A DNA stretch of 64,000 nucleotides from an archaeon (GTDB taxonomy: Archaea; Thermoproteota; Nitrososphaeria; Nitrososphaerales; Gagatemarchaeaceae), in NCBI GenBank assembly GCA_021827865.1, contig JAKAUC010000013.1:62001-126000 (forward strand), written 5' to 3'. Positions within the stretch are counted from its first letter, which is position 1; each line of letters starts with the position of its first letter. The position numbers were made by a program, and so were the translations under genes. Under the pieces are notes generated by a model that saw only the letters and a list, made by a program, of their open reading frames with translations, had not been told where the DNA came from and searched no databases. Below, piece after piece: positions 23,215 through 31,930 of the stretch.

Positions 23215-24561
23215 CTAGGTGACAGACACCACAGACGAATAGATGTGCCCGTAGCCGTAGTAGTCGGAGAGCCCTCGTCCATCGGACCACATCGCCACGA
23301 ACCCTGAGCCGCCGACCTGTTCGACGGACATGAAGTCGCCGTGCCAGGTCATTGGGCCGGAGGCGAACCCTGGCTCGCTGCTCAGCGGGGTGGGCCCGAC
23401 CAGCTTGGCAGCGGAGCCCTGGTAGGCTGAAGCATAGGCGTCCCAGGCCCCCGTGGAGTTCCCCATCCAGGTCACCACCACGACGCCGTTCCCGTTTGAG
23501 GCGAGGGCCGGTGAATCCGCGATCCCCGCGGTCGAGGACTCGACCACGACCGGCCCAGACCACGCAGATTTTCCTGGCTCGAGCCAGGTCAGCATCAGCG
23601 AGCGGCCTGCGTCCGTGGCGTAGGCCACGTAGGGGGTGCCGTTCGGTGCCACCGTCAGCGCCGGGCCGGGGACGAAGGAGTCAGCCCCCCCGATGTACAT
23701 CCCCGTGGGGACCGTGAAGTTGGCGACGGTCGACCAGCCGAGCTTCCCCGACTGCGAGCCCCGGGTCAGCGCGGCGTAGATGACGCTGACGGAGGAGCTC
23801 CCCGGGGTCGGGTCCGAGTACCCGTAGGCGGAGACGGCCATGGTCCCGTTGGGGAGGAGCGCGGCGCCGGTGATCCAGCCGTAGCGGGTCGAGAAAGCGT
23901 TAGAAGACGGCTTGGCGATCGTCATGTTGGGCCTCACGGTCGCCCAGTACAGCGCGTAGGAGCTGTCCCAGGTGAGGTACACCCCGCCTGCCTTCGACGT
24001 CAGGATCCAGGGCCTGTTGAACCCGAGACCCACCGAGACGGCCCTCTGGGTGAAGTTGAATTGGCCGGAGCCTCCTTCGGTCCCCGTGGCGACCATGATG
24101 GAAGTCGCGAACCCCCCCTCCGCGTAGCAGGCGTAGGCCACATAGACCAGGGTCCTGTTGGGAGCCACGGCGGTCGAAGGGTCGAAGCAGCTGTAGCTCA
24201 GCGAGCTGGTGGAGTTGCTCACTTCCACGGGGGCGGAGAAGCTCTTGCCGCCGTCTGTGGAGGCAGAGAAGAGTATCTGCGTCCTGAAGCTCTGGCTCGA
24301 GCTCGGGTTCACCTGCGGAGACGAGGTCGAATAGCCGATCCACGATGCGTAGACCTGTCCGCCGGCGCCCACGGCGACGCTCGGCTGGACCCCCTGGACG
24401 GTCCCCTGCGCATAGGCCCATGGGAGGCTCGTCCCAGGGGGATAGGCGTCGACCTGCACGTTGGGACCCGCGGCCACTTTGGATATGGGCCCCTGGGAGT
24501 ACATTGTGGCGAGATACCCGCCGATGACTACGACTGCGACCAAGACAGCCGCCGCAGCCAA
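23215..24561 (-). CDS. membrane-anchored or secreted beta-propeller protein (BNR/sialidase-like repeats)
   Basis: A 448-residue protein with an N-terminal hydrophobic helix (A-V-L-V-A-V-V-V-I-G-G-Y) and no cytoplasmic remainder, so it is anchored or exported. The rest is repeated beta-sheet blades with an Asp box (S-T-D-G-G-K-S-F) at about residue 105 and several V-Y-A-S-W, V-Y-L-T-W, V-V-V-T-W strands, as in sialidase-type propellers. The catalytic Arg triad of sialidases is not evident, so binding or structure is likelier than glycan cleavage. Many N-x-S/T sites suggest glycosylation. TTG 24561 gives no basic flank; an in-frame CTG at complement 24577-24579 would add S-R-R-P-L before the helix. 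Confidence 0.75.
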   Translation of the reverse strand: MAAAAVLVAVVVIGGYLATMYSQGPISKVAAGPNVQVDAYPPGTSLPWAYAQGTVQGVQPSVAVGAGGQVYASWIGYSTSSPQVNPSSSQSFRTQILFSASTDGGKSFSAPVEVSNSTSSLSYSCFDPSTAVAPNRTLVYVAYACYAEGGFATSIMVATGTEGGSGQFNFTQRAVSVGLGFNRPWILTSKAGGVYLTWDSSYALYWATVRPNMTIAKPSSNAFSTRYGWITGAALLPNGTMAVSAYGYSDPTPGSSSVSVIYAALTRGSQSGKLGWSTVANFTVPTGMYIGGADSFVPGPALTVAPNGTPYVAYATDAGRSLMLTWLEPGKSAWSGPVVVESSTAGIADSPALASNGNGVVVVTWMGNSTGAWDAYASAYQGSAAKLVGPTPLSSEPGFASGPMTWHGDFMSVEQVGGSGFVAMWSDGRGLSDYYGYGHIYSSVVSVT

Positions 24562-24844
24562 TAAGGGCCTGCGGCTCAGCCTAGGCCCCCCTGGGTCCCG
24601 GCCCTTGGAGCGAGGTTCACGGCTGAGGGCGGCTGCGAGTCAGACTAAAATGGATATCCATGGCGCGGGCGTAGCGCCTCCTGATGATGGCTGGGTTCGG
24701 AGCGTCCGTCGCGGCCGCCCAGCTGGGCAGCCGGACGCGGGGCTGGGCCGGGTTCATCTCCCCGGCTTCCATTCGCTGCGACGTGCGATGGATCCTGGCA
24801 GAACCGATGGGCGAGCCGAGAGCAGGTTGGCGAGGCCGAGGCTC

Positions 24845-25429
24845 CTAACCCGCGACGTAGACGAATGCGGCTACGAGGATGAGGGTGGCGGCGACGAGGT
24901 AGTCCACGTACTGGGGCCTCACCTTCGAGAGGGCCGCCGACAGCCCCAGGACCGCCAGGAGCACCACCAACGAGACCGACACGACGGCCGCGGCGACGAA
25001 GGCCCCCAGCATGGCGTATGTGTATGCGGGGCCGAACCCCCGGGCGACCACGATGAAAGGGACCAGGGCCGGGTCAGGGATCACGCTGACAAACAGCGAC
25101 ATGCTCTCTACCTCCTTGCTGGCGCCTGACTCCCTCACCGCGTTCAGTGTCACATACAGGGCTATGGCCAGAAGGAGGACGACGGCGAAGAGGTTCACAT
25201 AGTAGGCAGGGAACACGAGGGAGCCGATTACCGCTATGGCGACGGAGAGGACCGCCGAGGAGGCGCCATGAGCCAGTCCGATGCCTGACGCGAGGGCGAG
25301 GGACCTGGTCCTCGAGTAGCCCATCCTATGGGAGGCGACGGTCACCGGGACCCAGTGGTCCGGCGCGACCATGTGAAGCACCGATAGCGCGACTACGATG
25401 GCGATCAGGACCTGTGGCGAAGCGCTCAA
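24845..25429 (-). CDS. NicO/UreH-like polytopic membrane protein
   Basis: A 194-residue protein with six hydrophobic helices. Helix 1 ends in L-H-M-V-A-P-D-H-W, and helix 2 contains G-L-A-H-G, matching the paired His/Asp motifs of the NicO/RcnA and UreH-TauE-like transporters. Such proteins move nickel, cobalt or related ions, or serve cytochrome and urease maturation; the substrate cannot be fixed from sequence. TTG start. No metal enzyme gene is adjacent, apart from the hem operon 2 kb away. Confidence 0.6.
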   Translation of the reverse strand: MSASPQVLIAIVVALSVLHMVAPDHWVPVTVASHRMGYSRTRSLALASGIGLAHGASSAVLSVAIAVIGSLVFPAYYVNLFAVVLLLAIALYVTLNAVRESGASKEVESMSLFVSVIPDPALVPFIVVARGFGPAYTYAMLGAFVAAAVVSVSLVVLLAVLGLSAALSKVRPQYVDYLVAATLILVAAFVYVAG

Positions 25430-25556
25430 GCAGAGGTGTCACCAGGCTCTGGAGAAGCGACATAAGCCTAGCGGTCCGACAGATTCGATTCCAGGGCCGG
25501 CGACGGGGCGCTGCATGCGGAGGGCTGTTTCTGCTTGACGCGTGTAGGGGCTCCGC

Positions 25557-26075
25557 TCAGGCCAGCGGGATCGCGCCGGCTGTGGGCTCCTGGGGATCTT
25601 GGAGACCCATGTCTTCTGGGAGCACCCTCGCCACCGAGACGGTGCTAGCCGAGGTGTAGACGTACTCCCCGTCCTCGGCCTTGAAGCGCCTCAGCTTCGT
25701 CGTCTTCGCCAGCCTCAGCAGCGCGACCGCGACTGACTGCTTGGGGTAGTTCAGCCCGTAGGACTGGAGCGCGCTCCGGACGTCGGAGAGCTTCCTCCTC
25801 TCGCGCCCCCAGGGCCCGGCGAAGAACTTGGCTATCACGTCGGCGAGGGAGTCCCCCTTTTCCAGGGACACGACTGGGAACTGAGTCTGGTCCCCTGCTG
25901 CTGCCTCTTCGACGCGGACCTCGGGAGGCGCCTCCGGCGAGACGGGTCGCGCCCTGGCCTGGCCTGGGAGCTTCGCAGCTAGCTCCGGGATCAGCTCCAT
26001 GGCTTCTCTGAGGTGCTCCGGTTCGGCCTCGACCTCAGCCTCAGCCTGGCCCAGCTTCACCCTTATCTTCGCCAT
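25557..26075 (-). CDS. winged-helix protein with N-terminal beta domain (paralogue 3)
   Basis: About 172 residues. Residues 2-30 give the beta unit I-R-V-K-L-G-Q-A-E-A-E-V-E-A with the helix P-E-H-L-R-E-A-M-E. A Pro/Glu/Ala-rich linker (about 40-75) leads to a C-terminal winged helix (K-L-S-D-V-R-S-A-L, Q-S-V-A-V-A-L-L-R-L recognition helix, G-E-Y-V-Y-T wing). The layout equals that of the two proteins near nurA. The ATG at complement 26073-26075 fits the family N terminus better than the slightly longer frame. It follows lrp on the same strand with a 39-nt gap. Confidence 0.65.
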   Translation of the reverse strand: MAKIRVKLGQAEAEVEAEPEHLREAMELIPELAAKLPGQARARPVSPEAPPEVRVEEAAAGDQTQFPVVSLEKGDSLADVIAKFFAGPWGRERRKLSDVRSALQSYGLNYPKQSVAVALLRLAKTTKLRRFKAEDGEYVYTSASTVSVARVLPEDMGLQDPQEPTAGAIPLA

Positions 26076-26114
26076 TGAACCCGAACGTCGTTGCACCCGC
26101 CTTGTCTTTTAAGC

Positions 26115-26624
26115 TTAGACCGGGACTCGGAAGTCTTCCTTCACCGTCGCCAGGACCAGGTGGGAGTTGGTCCTCTCGACGAAGGGCATCGCGAGGAGGC
26201 CCTTGGTGAAGCGGCTCAGCTCCTCCCTGTCCTTGCACTTTGATACTATGATCGCGTCTATCTCCCCCGTCACGTCGTAGACGGCGCAGACCGTGGGGAG
26301 CCTCGCTATCTCCCGCTCCATCTCCAGCAGCTTCCCCTTCGAGACGCTGATCTCGGTCACCACCGTCAGCTCGTACCCCAGCTTCTGGAAATCAAGGACG
26401 GCGGTGAACCCCCTCAGGACCCCGCCCTTCCGGAGCCTCTCCAGGTGCGCGGTCACGGTCGACGTCGACACGCCGAGGCTCTCCCCCAGCTCACGGGCAG
26501 AGGCCCTGCCGTCCACCAGGAGCATCCTGACTATCCTCAGGTCCAGGGGGTCGACAGTTTGTCCAGGCCGGGGGCCCTTCTGACCCCAGTCGTTCGGTCG
26601 AACGTCTATCTTTCGTTTCGCCAA
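26115..26624 (-). CDS. Lrp/AsnC family transcriptional regulator
   Basis: A 169-residue regulator with an N-terminal HTH (D-L-R-I-V-R-M-L-L, S-A-R-E-L-G-E-S-L-G-V-S-T-S-T-V-T-A-H-L-E-R-L) and C-terminal RAM/AsnC domain (V-Y-D-V-T-G-E-I-D-A-I-I-V). A 22-residue basic N-terminal extension is unusual for the family. It starts with TTG and is divergent from glnA, with which it shares a TATA region; control of glutamine synthetase by this regulator is a natural inference. RAM domains usually sense amino acids. Confidence 0.88.
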   Translation of the reverse strand: MAKRKIDVRPNDWGQKGPRPGQTVDPLDLRIVRMLLVDGRASARELGESLGVSTSTVTAHLERLRKGGVLRGFTAVLDFQKLGYELTVVTEISVSKGKLLEMEREIARLPTVCAVYDVTGEIDAIIVSKCKDREELSRFTKGLLAMPFVERTNSHLVLATVKEDFRVPV

Positions 26625-26656
26625 TTGGACAATCGTCGTACAAAGATGACGTCCAT

Positions 26657-26668
26657 GTTATATATTTT
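26657..26668. promoter_or_regulatory. shared TATA region of lrp and glnA
   Basis: TTATATATTT (26658-26667) is near-symmetric and sits 25-26 nt from a TTG in the glnA frame on the right and about 38 nt from the lrp TTG on the left. Next to it, TTGGACAATCGTCGTACAA (26625-26643) is an imperfect inverted repeat that could bind the Lrp dimer. Confidence 0.5.
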
Positions 26669-26687
26669 GCGACCGTATGCGGACCGT

Positions 26688-28148
26688 TTGACTTTCCACG
26701 TGGCTGCGAACGGGGAGTTCGCCAAGCGGACCTACGCCCGCGAGGAGGTTCTCGGGTTGCTGGGCAAGGAGGAGGTGAAGTTCGTCGACCTGCAGTTCAC
26801 CGACGTCCCCGGGAGGCTCAGGCACGTCACCCTCCCCACCGAGATGATGAACGAAGGGATGTTCAGCGACGGCGTAGCCAAGCTGGACGGCTCGTCCGTC
26901 AGGGGGTTCGTAGACATCAACGAGTCAGACATGCTCCTGGTCCCCGACCCGTCGACCTACGGGGTCTTCCCCTGGACCGAGGGTCAGCTCAAGACCGCCC
27001 GCCTGATCTGCGACGTGAGGGCAGGCTATGGCAGGGGGAGGTTCGCCAGGGACCCGAGGCACGTCGCCCAGGTGGCGGAGCAGAAGATACGCGAGGCTGG
27101 GTTCACTGATTCGCTCTGGGGCCCGGAGGTAGAGTTCTTCGTCTTCGACGCCGTGACCTGGGAGGCCAACAACCCGTTCTCCGCCGGATTCAAGATATCG
27201 TCGAGGGAGTCGGCCATGGAGTCCAGGGGGACGAACTTCCCGATCAGGTTCAAGGACGGGTACTACCCCGCCGAGCCGGTAGACACCCTCAGCGGCTATC
27301 GTGGGGTCTGCGTCAACTACCTGCGGGACGGGTTCGGGATACTCAGCAACGCCCACCACCACGAGGTGGCGACGGCGGGCCAGTGCGAGATCGACATCTA
27401 CAGGGACGAGCTCGTCACCATGGCCGACAGCACCATGACCTACAAGTTCGTGACCAAGAACGTGGCCAGCAGGATGGGGATGATAGCCACGACCATGCCC
27501 AAGCCCATATTCGGGGACAACGCCGTTGGGATGCACGTCCACTCGAGCCTCTGGAAGGGGGGGAAGAACGCCTTCTTCGACCCGGCCGACGAGTACGCCG
27601 AGCTGAGCCAGACGGCCAGGTACTACATCGGGGGGATCATGGCCCACAGCAGGGCCCTCTGCGCCATCGTCGCCCCCACGACCAACTCCTACCACAGGCT
27701 GGTCCCCGGCTACGAGGCCCCGGTCTACATAGCATGGAGCAAGATGAACAGGTCCGCCAACGTCAGGATCCCCGCCTATGAGAAGGGCTCTGAGGGGGCG
27801 AAGCGGATAGAGTTCAGGACCCCGGACCCCTCGTGCAACCCATACCTCGCCTTCGCAGCGATCACCGCCGCAGGCCTCGAAGGCGTCAGGAACAAGACCG
27901 ATCCAGGCGACCCCGTCGACCAGGACATCTACAAGCTCACGCCCGCGAAGCGGAGGGAGATGGGCGTGGGGGAGCTCCCCGGGAGCCTGAAGGAGGCCGT
28001 GGAGAGCCTCTACAGCGACTCGAGCTTCCTGGACGGGATATTCCCAAGGGACCTGGTCGAGGTGATGATGGAACTCGAGATGGAGGCCTACAGGAGCGTG
28101 GCCGCGAGGCCCCACCCCTACGAGTTCAACCTCTACTTCGATTTATGA
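26688..28148 (+). CDS. glnA: type I glutamine synthetase
   Basis: Forms glutamine from glutamate, ammonia and ATP. The beta-grasp opening V-K-F-V-D-L-Q-F-T-D-V-P-G and catalytic-domain motifs are present: G-P-E-V-E-F-F-V-F-D, N-A-H-H-H-E-V-A-T-A-G-Q-C-E-I, G-M-H-V-H-S-S-L-W and N-R-S-A-N-V-R-I-P. The adenylylation-type Tyr loop of bacterial GSI-beta is not apparent. TTG 26688 lies 25 nt from the TATA box (leaderless); GTG 26700 is a near alternative. The open frame upstream of 26688 runs over the promoter and is not coding. About 486 residues, a little long because of the N terminus. Confidence 0.94.
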   Translation: MTFHVAANGEFAKRTYAREEVLGLLGKEEVKFVDLQFTDVPGRLRHVTLPTEMMNEGMFSDGVAKLDGSSVRGFVDINESDMLLVPDPSTYGVFPWTEGQLKTARLICDVRAGYGRGRFARDPRHVAQVAEQKIREAGFTDSLWGPEVEFFVFDAVTWEANNPFSAGFKISSRESAMESRGTNFPIRFKDGYYPAEPVDTLSGYRGVCVNYLRDGFGILSNAHHHEVATAGQCEIDIYRDELVTMADSTMTYKFVTKNVASRMGMIATTMPKPIFGDNAVGMHVHSSLWKGGKNAFFDPADEYAELSQTARYYIGGIMAHSRALCAIVAPTTNSYHRLVPGYEAPVYIAWSKMNRSANVRIPAYEKGSEGAKRIEFRTPDPSCNPYLAFAAITAAGLEGVRNKTDPGDPVDQDIYKLTPAKRREMGVGELPGSLKEAVESLYSDSSFLDGIFPRDLVEVMMELEMEAYRSVAARPHPYEFNLYFDL

Positions 28149-28212
28149 GGACGGGTGGAACTCGCTGCCGGCGCCTTGCTCCTCCCGTCCTGATTTCTAC
28201 CGATTTCCTTGA

Positions 28213-28650
28213 TCACTGGACGCAAGACTCATTGCCCTCGGGATCGAGCATTATGACGCAGTATTCTCCTCGGCCCTCGTCGAGCTCGTGATGCTTGGTC
28301 GCGCCGAAGCCCGCGAGCCGTTCGACCTCTCTGTTCACCTGTTCCTTTCTTTCACCAAGGGGCTCCCGGAACCCTCCGCTCGCGTTGATGTCGACGTGGA
28401 GCCGGTTCTTACCGAGCTTTGGCGTATCCATCTGCTGGAAGTATATCCTAGGTCCGGTCCCTGAGGAATCGACCATGGCGCTAGCCGAGTTCCACTCGTC
28501 TTGTGGTACGCCTTGGTCTTTGAGCCAGCCCTCCCATGACGCGTAGCCGTCCGGCGGGTCCTGCAGCTTGTAGTGCAAGGCTTCGGCATAGAACTTCGAG
28601 AGGCGCCCAGGATCCCTACAGTCGAAGACAACCTGCAGTTTGGATGCCAT
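28213..28650 (-). CDS. VOC superfamily (glyoxalase-like) protein
   Basis: A 145-residue protein of vicinal-oxygen-chelate fold: V-V-F-D-C-R-D-P-G-R-L-S-K-F-Y at the N terminus, R-L-H-V-D-I-N in the middle and I-M-L-D-P-E-G-N-E-S at the C terminus, the usual metal-site strands (H and E are kept). Members include glyoxalases, dioxygenases and resistance proteins. The ATG at complement 28648-28650 is about 26 nt from a TATA-like GAAATATC (28672-28679, minus strand), so it is leaderless. Stand-alone gene. Confidence 0.8.
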   Translation of the reverse strand: MASKLQVVFDCRDPGRLSKFYAEALHYKLQDPPDGYASWEGWLKDQGVPQDEWNSASAMVDSSGTGPRIYFQQMDTPKLGKNRLHVDINASGGFREPLGERKEQVNREVERLAGFGATKHHELDEGRGEYCVIMLDPEGNESCVQ

Positions 28651-28776
28651 CAAGAGAAGACCGCAACCGCGATATTTCAGGTTGACGGGCCCGCGGAGCA
28701 CTCATGAGCCTTTGGAAAGTTTCTACCCAGGCTGCCTCCTATCGCCGGGGGAAACTCCTCTTTCCCCGCCGAAGCC

Positions 28777-28785
28777 GTATATATC
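28777..28785 (+). promoter_or_regulatory. TATA box
   Basis: CGTATATAT lies 26 nt before the ATG at 28807, one of the clearest TATA elements in the window. Confidence 0.5.
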
Positions 28786-28806
28786 GACCACCAGCTCCAC
28801 GCCAGT

Positions 28807-29052
28807 ATGGCACAATCGAAAAGCGCGTCTGAGGCTGAAAAGTCTGTCGTAGAAGGAGTCTTGGAGGCCCTTTCAGACAAACACTCGCAGCTCGACGTCA
28901 ACCTTCAGGGGATGACGGTGAAGTTCCCGAACATGGGGATAGGCATTGAGTTCAACGGCCTTGTCACTGTGACGGCTCACGTCAGGGACATGACCGAGGA
29001 CGAAAAGAAGGCTTCGGCAGCGAAGAACGTTGGGCTGATGTCGAAGGCATAG
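28807..29052 (+). CDS. hypothetical protein, 81 aa
   Basis: A small soluble protein with a helical N-terminal half (E-A-E-K-S-V-V-E-G-V-L-E-A-L) and a beta-type second half containing V-K-F-P-N-M-G-I-G-I-E-F-N-G-L-V-T-V-T-A-H-V-R-D. No known domain is recognised. The strong TATA box and a leaderless ATG suggest a well-expressed gene. Confidence 0.65.
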   Translation: MAQSKSASEAEKSVVEGVLEALSDKHSQLDVNLQGMTVKFPNMGIGIEFNGLVTVTAHVRDMTEDEKKASAAKNVGLMSKA

Positions 29053-29071
29053 AAGCGCCCAAAGCCAGAGT

Positions 29072-29479
29072 CTACTTCAGCGCTCTCCTCAGCTTCCGCA
29101 GCCCGAGGGGGTTAACGCTGATCCCGCCCGTCAGCCTGGACACGCCCTTGCCCACGCTGAGGATCTTCTCGCCGTCGGCGTAGAGGGTGACCTTCCATCC
29201 GAGGCGGGAGAGGACTCCGACTGCGTGCATAGAACCTTCGAGCATGTTCGCGGTCCCGCCCTGCGCCTTGACCAGGTCGGAGATGCTGATCCCGACCTCC
29301 CTGGCTCCGTCAGCTTCAACATCCATGGTCTTCGCGTCCGCATCGACCGCGAGGACCGTGCGCCCTGCCACCGTGACCGTCGCCTTCCCGGCAGGGACGA
29401 ACGCCAGCAGGTCGATGAGGGAGGGGGCGACGCTCTTCCCTCGCTCGGCGGCCGTCAATGGTACCTCGCCGCCAGGCAT
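29072..29479 (-). CDS. hypothetical protein, 135 aa
   Basis: No family recognised. A beta-strand-rich first half (A-T-V-T-V-A-G-R-T-V-L-A-V-D-A-D) is followed by a helix and a strand pair (W-K-V-T-L-Y-A-D-G-E-K-I-L), then a basic C-terminal tail (L-R-K-L-R-R-A-L-K). No signal peptide or membrane segment. It is convergent with the 81-aa gene. Confidence 0.55.
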   Translation of the reverse strand: MPGGEVPLTAAERGKSVAPSLIDLLAFVPAGKATVTVAGRTVLAVDADAKTMDVEADGAREVGISISDLVKAQGGTANMLEGSMHAVGVLSRLGWKVTLYADGEKILSVGKGVSRLTGGISVNPLGLRKLRRALK

Positions 29480-29777
29480 TCAGCAAGCTCGAGGAAGAGG
29501 GACTTCGCGCCGCTCTCTGGGATTAGCACAACAGCCGCGCACGCGGGCTCTTGTAATACGTCTATCGCACGGGGAACGGACTCGGTGAAGAGGGTCGCGC
29601 CATAGTCCGTCGGGCCGGCGCGAGCTTGAACAAGAAACCTTCCCCGATGCTGTCGATGATTTCGCGTAGAGTGGGTTGGGAAACGCTGAAGGCCAGTGTC
29701 GGCTCGGTGAGCTTCTGCGCCTGTACGGCGAAGATGGCGGCCATGGTAGTTGGCGCTGGTGCCATCGGCCCGCTTTC

Positions 29778-30032
29778 TTAGGCGACGATGGGATTACAGC
29801 CGAAGTGTAAGCCGCCCTGCCAATAGAAATCGCCTACCCCTATGAGCCTGCAGCTCAGCAATTGTCTGTAGTGGATGAATCCGCTGGCAGGCGCGCCGAG
29901 TAAGGCCACTCCGCCCTGAGATGTTGCACCGAGCACCGGGACCCCGAGCACAAGCGCCACAGCGAGCAATAGGCCAACGGCAAGCGCCCCCCTCCGCCTT
30001 CCCGATTTAGGCCCAGGGGCATCCGCGCTCAT
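29778..30032 (-). CDS. small exported protein, hypothetical
   Basis: An 84-residue protein with a basic N terminus (K-S-G-R-R-R) and one hydrophobic helix (A-L-A-V-G-L-L-L-A-V-A-L-V-L), then about 45 outside residues with two Cys (L-S-C-R and F-G-C-N) likely to pair. The ATG at complement 30030-30032 is chosen because the upstream in-frame stretch is Pro/Ala-rich and has no signal. Between this gene and 29479 (about 300 nt) I see only a doubtful 67-residue frame and no clear gene. Confidence 0.5.
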   Translation of the reverse strand: MSADAPGPKSGRRRGALAVGLLLAVALVLGVPVLGATSQGGVALLGAPASGFIHYRQLLSCRLIGVGDFYWQGGLHFGCNPIVA

Positions 30033-30179
30033 GGCGGACGCTCCTATATCGCGCCAGGTTATTGGCCTACCGGCGAGAACATCGAGGAGAGGCGACGACG
30101 CTGAGGGCCATGCTGCAGGTGGCGCCACCGCCAAGGATAGCATCGGCGGCAGCATAGGACGACCCAACCGGGAGCCCGC

Positions 30180-30416
30180 TCAGCTCATCGCTCCGCTCTT
30201 CCAGTGCTTCGGGGCGTGGTACAATTGCATCAAGCGCAAGAGGACGAAGATCGTTGCCACGTCTACGAGGGCCAGAGGTATGTAGAGCAAAGAAGATGGG
30301 GGGATCAGATGGCCCGCGTAGCCGCTGAAGGCCAGCACGAGCAGGCAGGCCAAGAGTGTCGGCCATCTGTGCTTCCAGGCCCGTGAAGCCCGCAACTCCT
30401 CCGGTGTCAGTGTCAT
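30180..30416 (-). CDS. small two-TM membrane protein, hypothetical
   Basis: A 78-residue protein starting MTLTPEELRA with two predicted helices (about 20-38 and 45-66) linked by a short Pro/Ser loop, and a basic tail. No family recognised. Both ends are polar and probably cytoplasmic. The longer upstream frame is not used because it lacks a promoter and has a different composition. Confidence 0.55.
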   Translation of the reverse strand: MTLTPEELRASRAWKHRWPTLLACLLVLAFSGYAGHLIPPSSLLYIPLALVDVATIFVLLRLMQLYHAPKHWKSGAMS

Positions 30417-30615
30417 GACCGGCTTTCGTTCCCTTCGGTCCTTGGAGTGACTTAAACCTAACCTGCAGCCTCGCTGGCTCTGCAGAAGCTGGGACACAGC
30501 TCGTTCTGACTCCCCGCTACCCGCGACCCTTCGCTTAAACGGCTCCTAGACTCATGCTTGCCTTCTGCCGATTTAGTTTTAAACCACTCCGTCAAACAAC
30601 TGGTGGTCAGAGCCC

Positions 30616-31490
30616 TTGACGATGGATTGGGCGAAGAACGGCCCTTTGAGGGGGAAAGTTGCATTGGTCACTGGGTCCAGTCGTGGGGTTGGGAAGGGGA
30701 TTGCGCTTGTTCTCGGCGAAGCGGGGGCCACGGTGTTCGTGACCGGGCGAAGCGTGCGTGGAAAGCCTACGACTCAGGGGCTTCCGGGGACCATCCAGGA
30801 AACAGCCGAGGAAGTCACTGCCAGAGGAGGAAAGGGGGTCCCGGTCAGATGCGACCATTCCCTTGACAGTGATATCAAGAAGCTCGTATCTCAAATCCGA
30901 CGGAAGGAAGGCTGGACATGCTGGTGAACAATGCCTTCGGAGGGGAAGAAGGGAGCAAGAAGATAGTCACCTACGACGAACACCCCTTCTGGAGACACGA
31001 CTTCGAGGAGTGGTGGTATCGCATGTTCTCGGCCTAACTTAGGTCGACCATGGCGACAACGTTCTATTCCCTCCCGCTGATGCTCCATCGCCGGGGCGGC
31101 CTCGTCGTCAATACATTGTGGTGGAACAGAGGTCAGTACCTCTGGGACCTATTCTTCGACGTGGCGTCCGACGGCGTAGGAAGAATGCTCTACGGCCTAT
31201 CCAAGGAAGTTCGCCGAAGCGGAATCACTGCAGTTGCCATCTCTCCAGGGTGGACTCGCACCGAGAGGATGGTTGAAGTTCCGAAAGAGAAACTGGCGCG
31301 ACTTCCGTCCCCAGAGTACGTCGGACGAGCCGTGGTGCATCTGGCGCTTGACAAGAAGAGGCTGAAGAAGAGCGGGCAGATCTTTGAAGTCGGCGCGTTG
31401 GCCAAGGAATATGGATTCAGAAACGTCGATGGGCGACTGATCGACTATCACGCCGAACTCGCAGGGCGGCCCCCGCCAGTTCCGGACTGA
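30616..31490 (+). pseudogene. short-chain dehydrogenase/reductase, disrupted
   Basis: The cofactor motif G-S-S-R-G-V-G-K-G is near the start, followed by T-G-R-S and a normal SDR N-terminal half up to about 30900. The match then continues in another frame from about 30910 (L-D-M-L-V-N-N-A), so there is one frameshift between about 30900 and 30917. A TAA (31035-31037) interrupts the second part where SDRs have N-L-R-S-T. The remainder to 31490 (V-A-I-S-P-G-W-T-R-T-E, then the C-terminal helices) is intact. The usual YxxxK region is degenerate: S-x-x-x-Y/L-S-K is reduced to M-L-Y-G-L-S-K. Two lesions make decay likelier than an assembly error. Confidence 0.8.
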
Positions 31491-31566
31491 GATTGCGCGT
31501 TATGCACATGGTGTCGTACGACCTCGGAAACGCAGGAGTCGCACATGCAATTAACTAAAGTGGTAA

Positions 31567-31576
31567 CTTTATTAAG
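31567..31576 (+). promoter_or_regulatory. TATA box of the arsR-like gene
   Basis: CTTTATTAAG is centred 27 nt before the ATG at 31598, in an AT-rich stretch (31550-31590) that also holds TAACTAAAG and ATCTTTAGT, weakly inverted copies that could be an autoregulatory operator. Confidence 0.5.
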
Positions 31577-31597
31577 TAATATCTTTAGTAGCCCGCC

Positions 31598-31930
31598 ATG
31601 GATGCCTTCTACGCCTTGGCAGAGCCCCACAGGCGCAAAGTGGTGGAGATCCTCGCCCACAGGGGCCAGCTCAGCGCGACCCAAATCTGCGAAGAGTTCG
31701 ATGTGACCCCACAGGCGGTATCTCAGCACCTCAGAGTGCTCAGGGAAGCGAACGTAATCCAGATGGAAAGGAGAGCCCAGAAGAGACTCTACGCATTCAA
31801 TCCGCAGTCGGTGCGCGAGGTCGAAAGGTGGGCGGCCGACATGACAGAGATGTGGGAGAGCAACCTCGACCGGCTGGACAAGGCTCTGAAGGACGAAGCG
31901 GCTTCGGCCAGGGGAAGGAGAGCGCGTTGA
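31598..31930 (+). CDS. ArsR family transcriptional regulator
   Basis: A 110-residue winged-helix protein. It starts with the ArsR pattern A-L-A-E-P-H-R-R-K-V-V-E-I-L, has L-S-A-T-Q-I-C-E-E-F-D-V-T-P-Q-A-V-S-Q-H-L-R-V-L as the HTH and a wing ending R-L-Y-A-F-N. No Cys metal site of ArsR/SmtB sensors is present, apart from one Cys in the HTH. Regulators of this type are typically paired with an AHSA1-domain gene, as here; the pair overlaps by TTGA. Confidence 0.9.
   Translation: MDAFYALAEPHRRKVVEILAHRGQLSATQICEEFDVTPQAVSQHLRVLREANVIQMERRAQKRLYAFNPQSVREVERWAADMTEMWESNLDRLDKALKDEAASARGRRAR

Noticed and set aside
26925-28115. Long minus-strand frame over glnA
   Set aside because: Low-complexity Val/Gly/His composition caused by high third-position GC of glnA; no similarity to a known protein.
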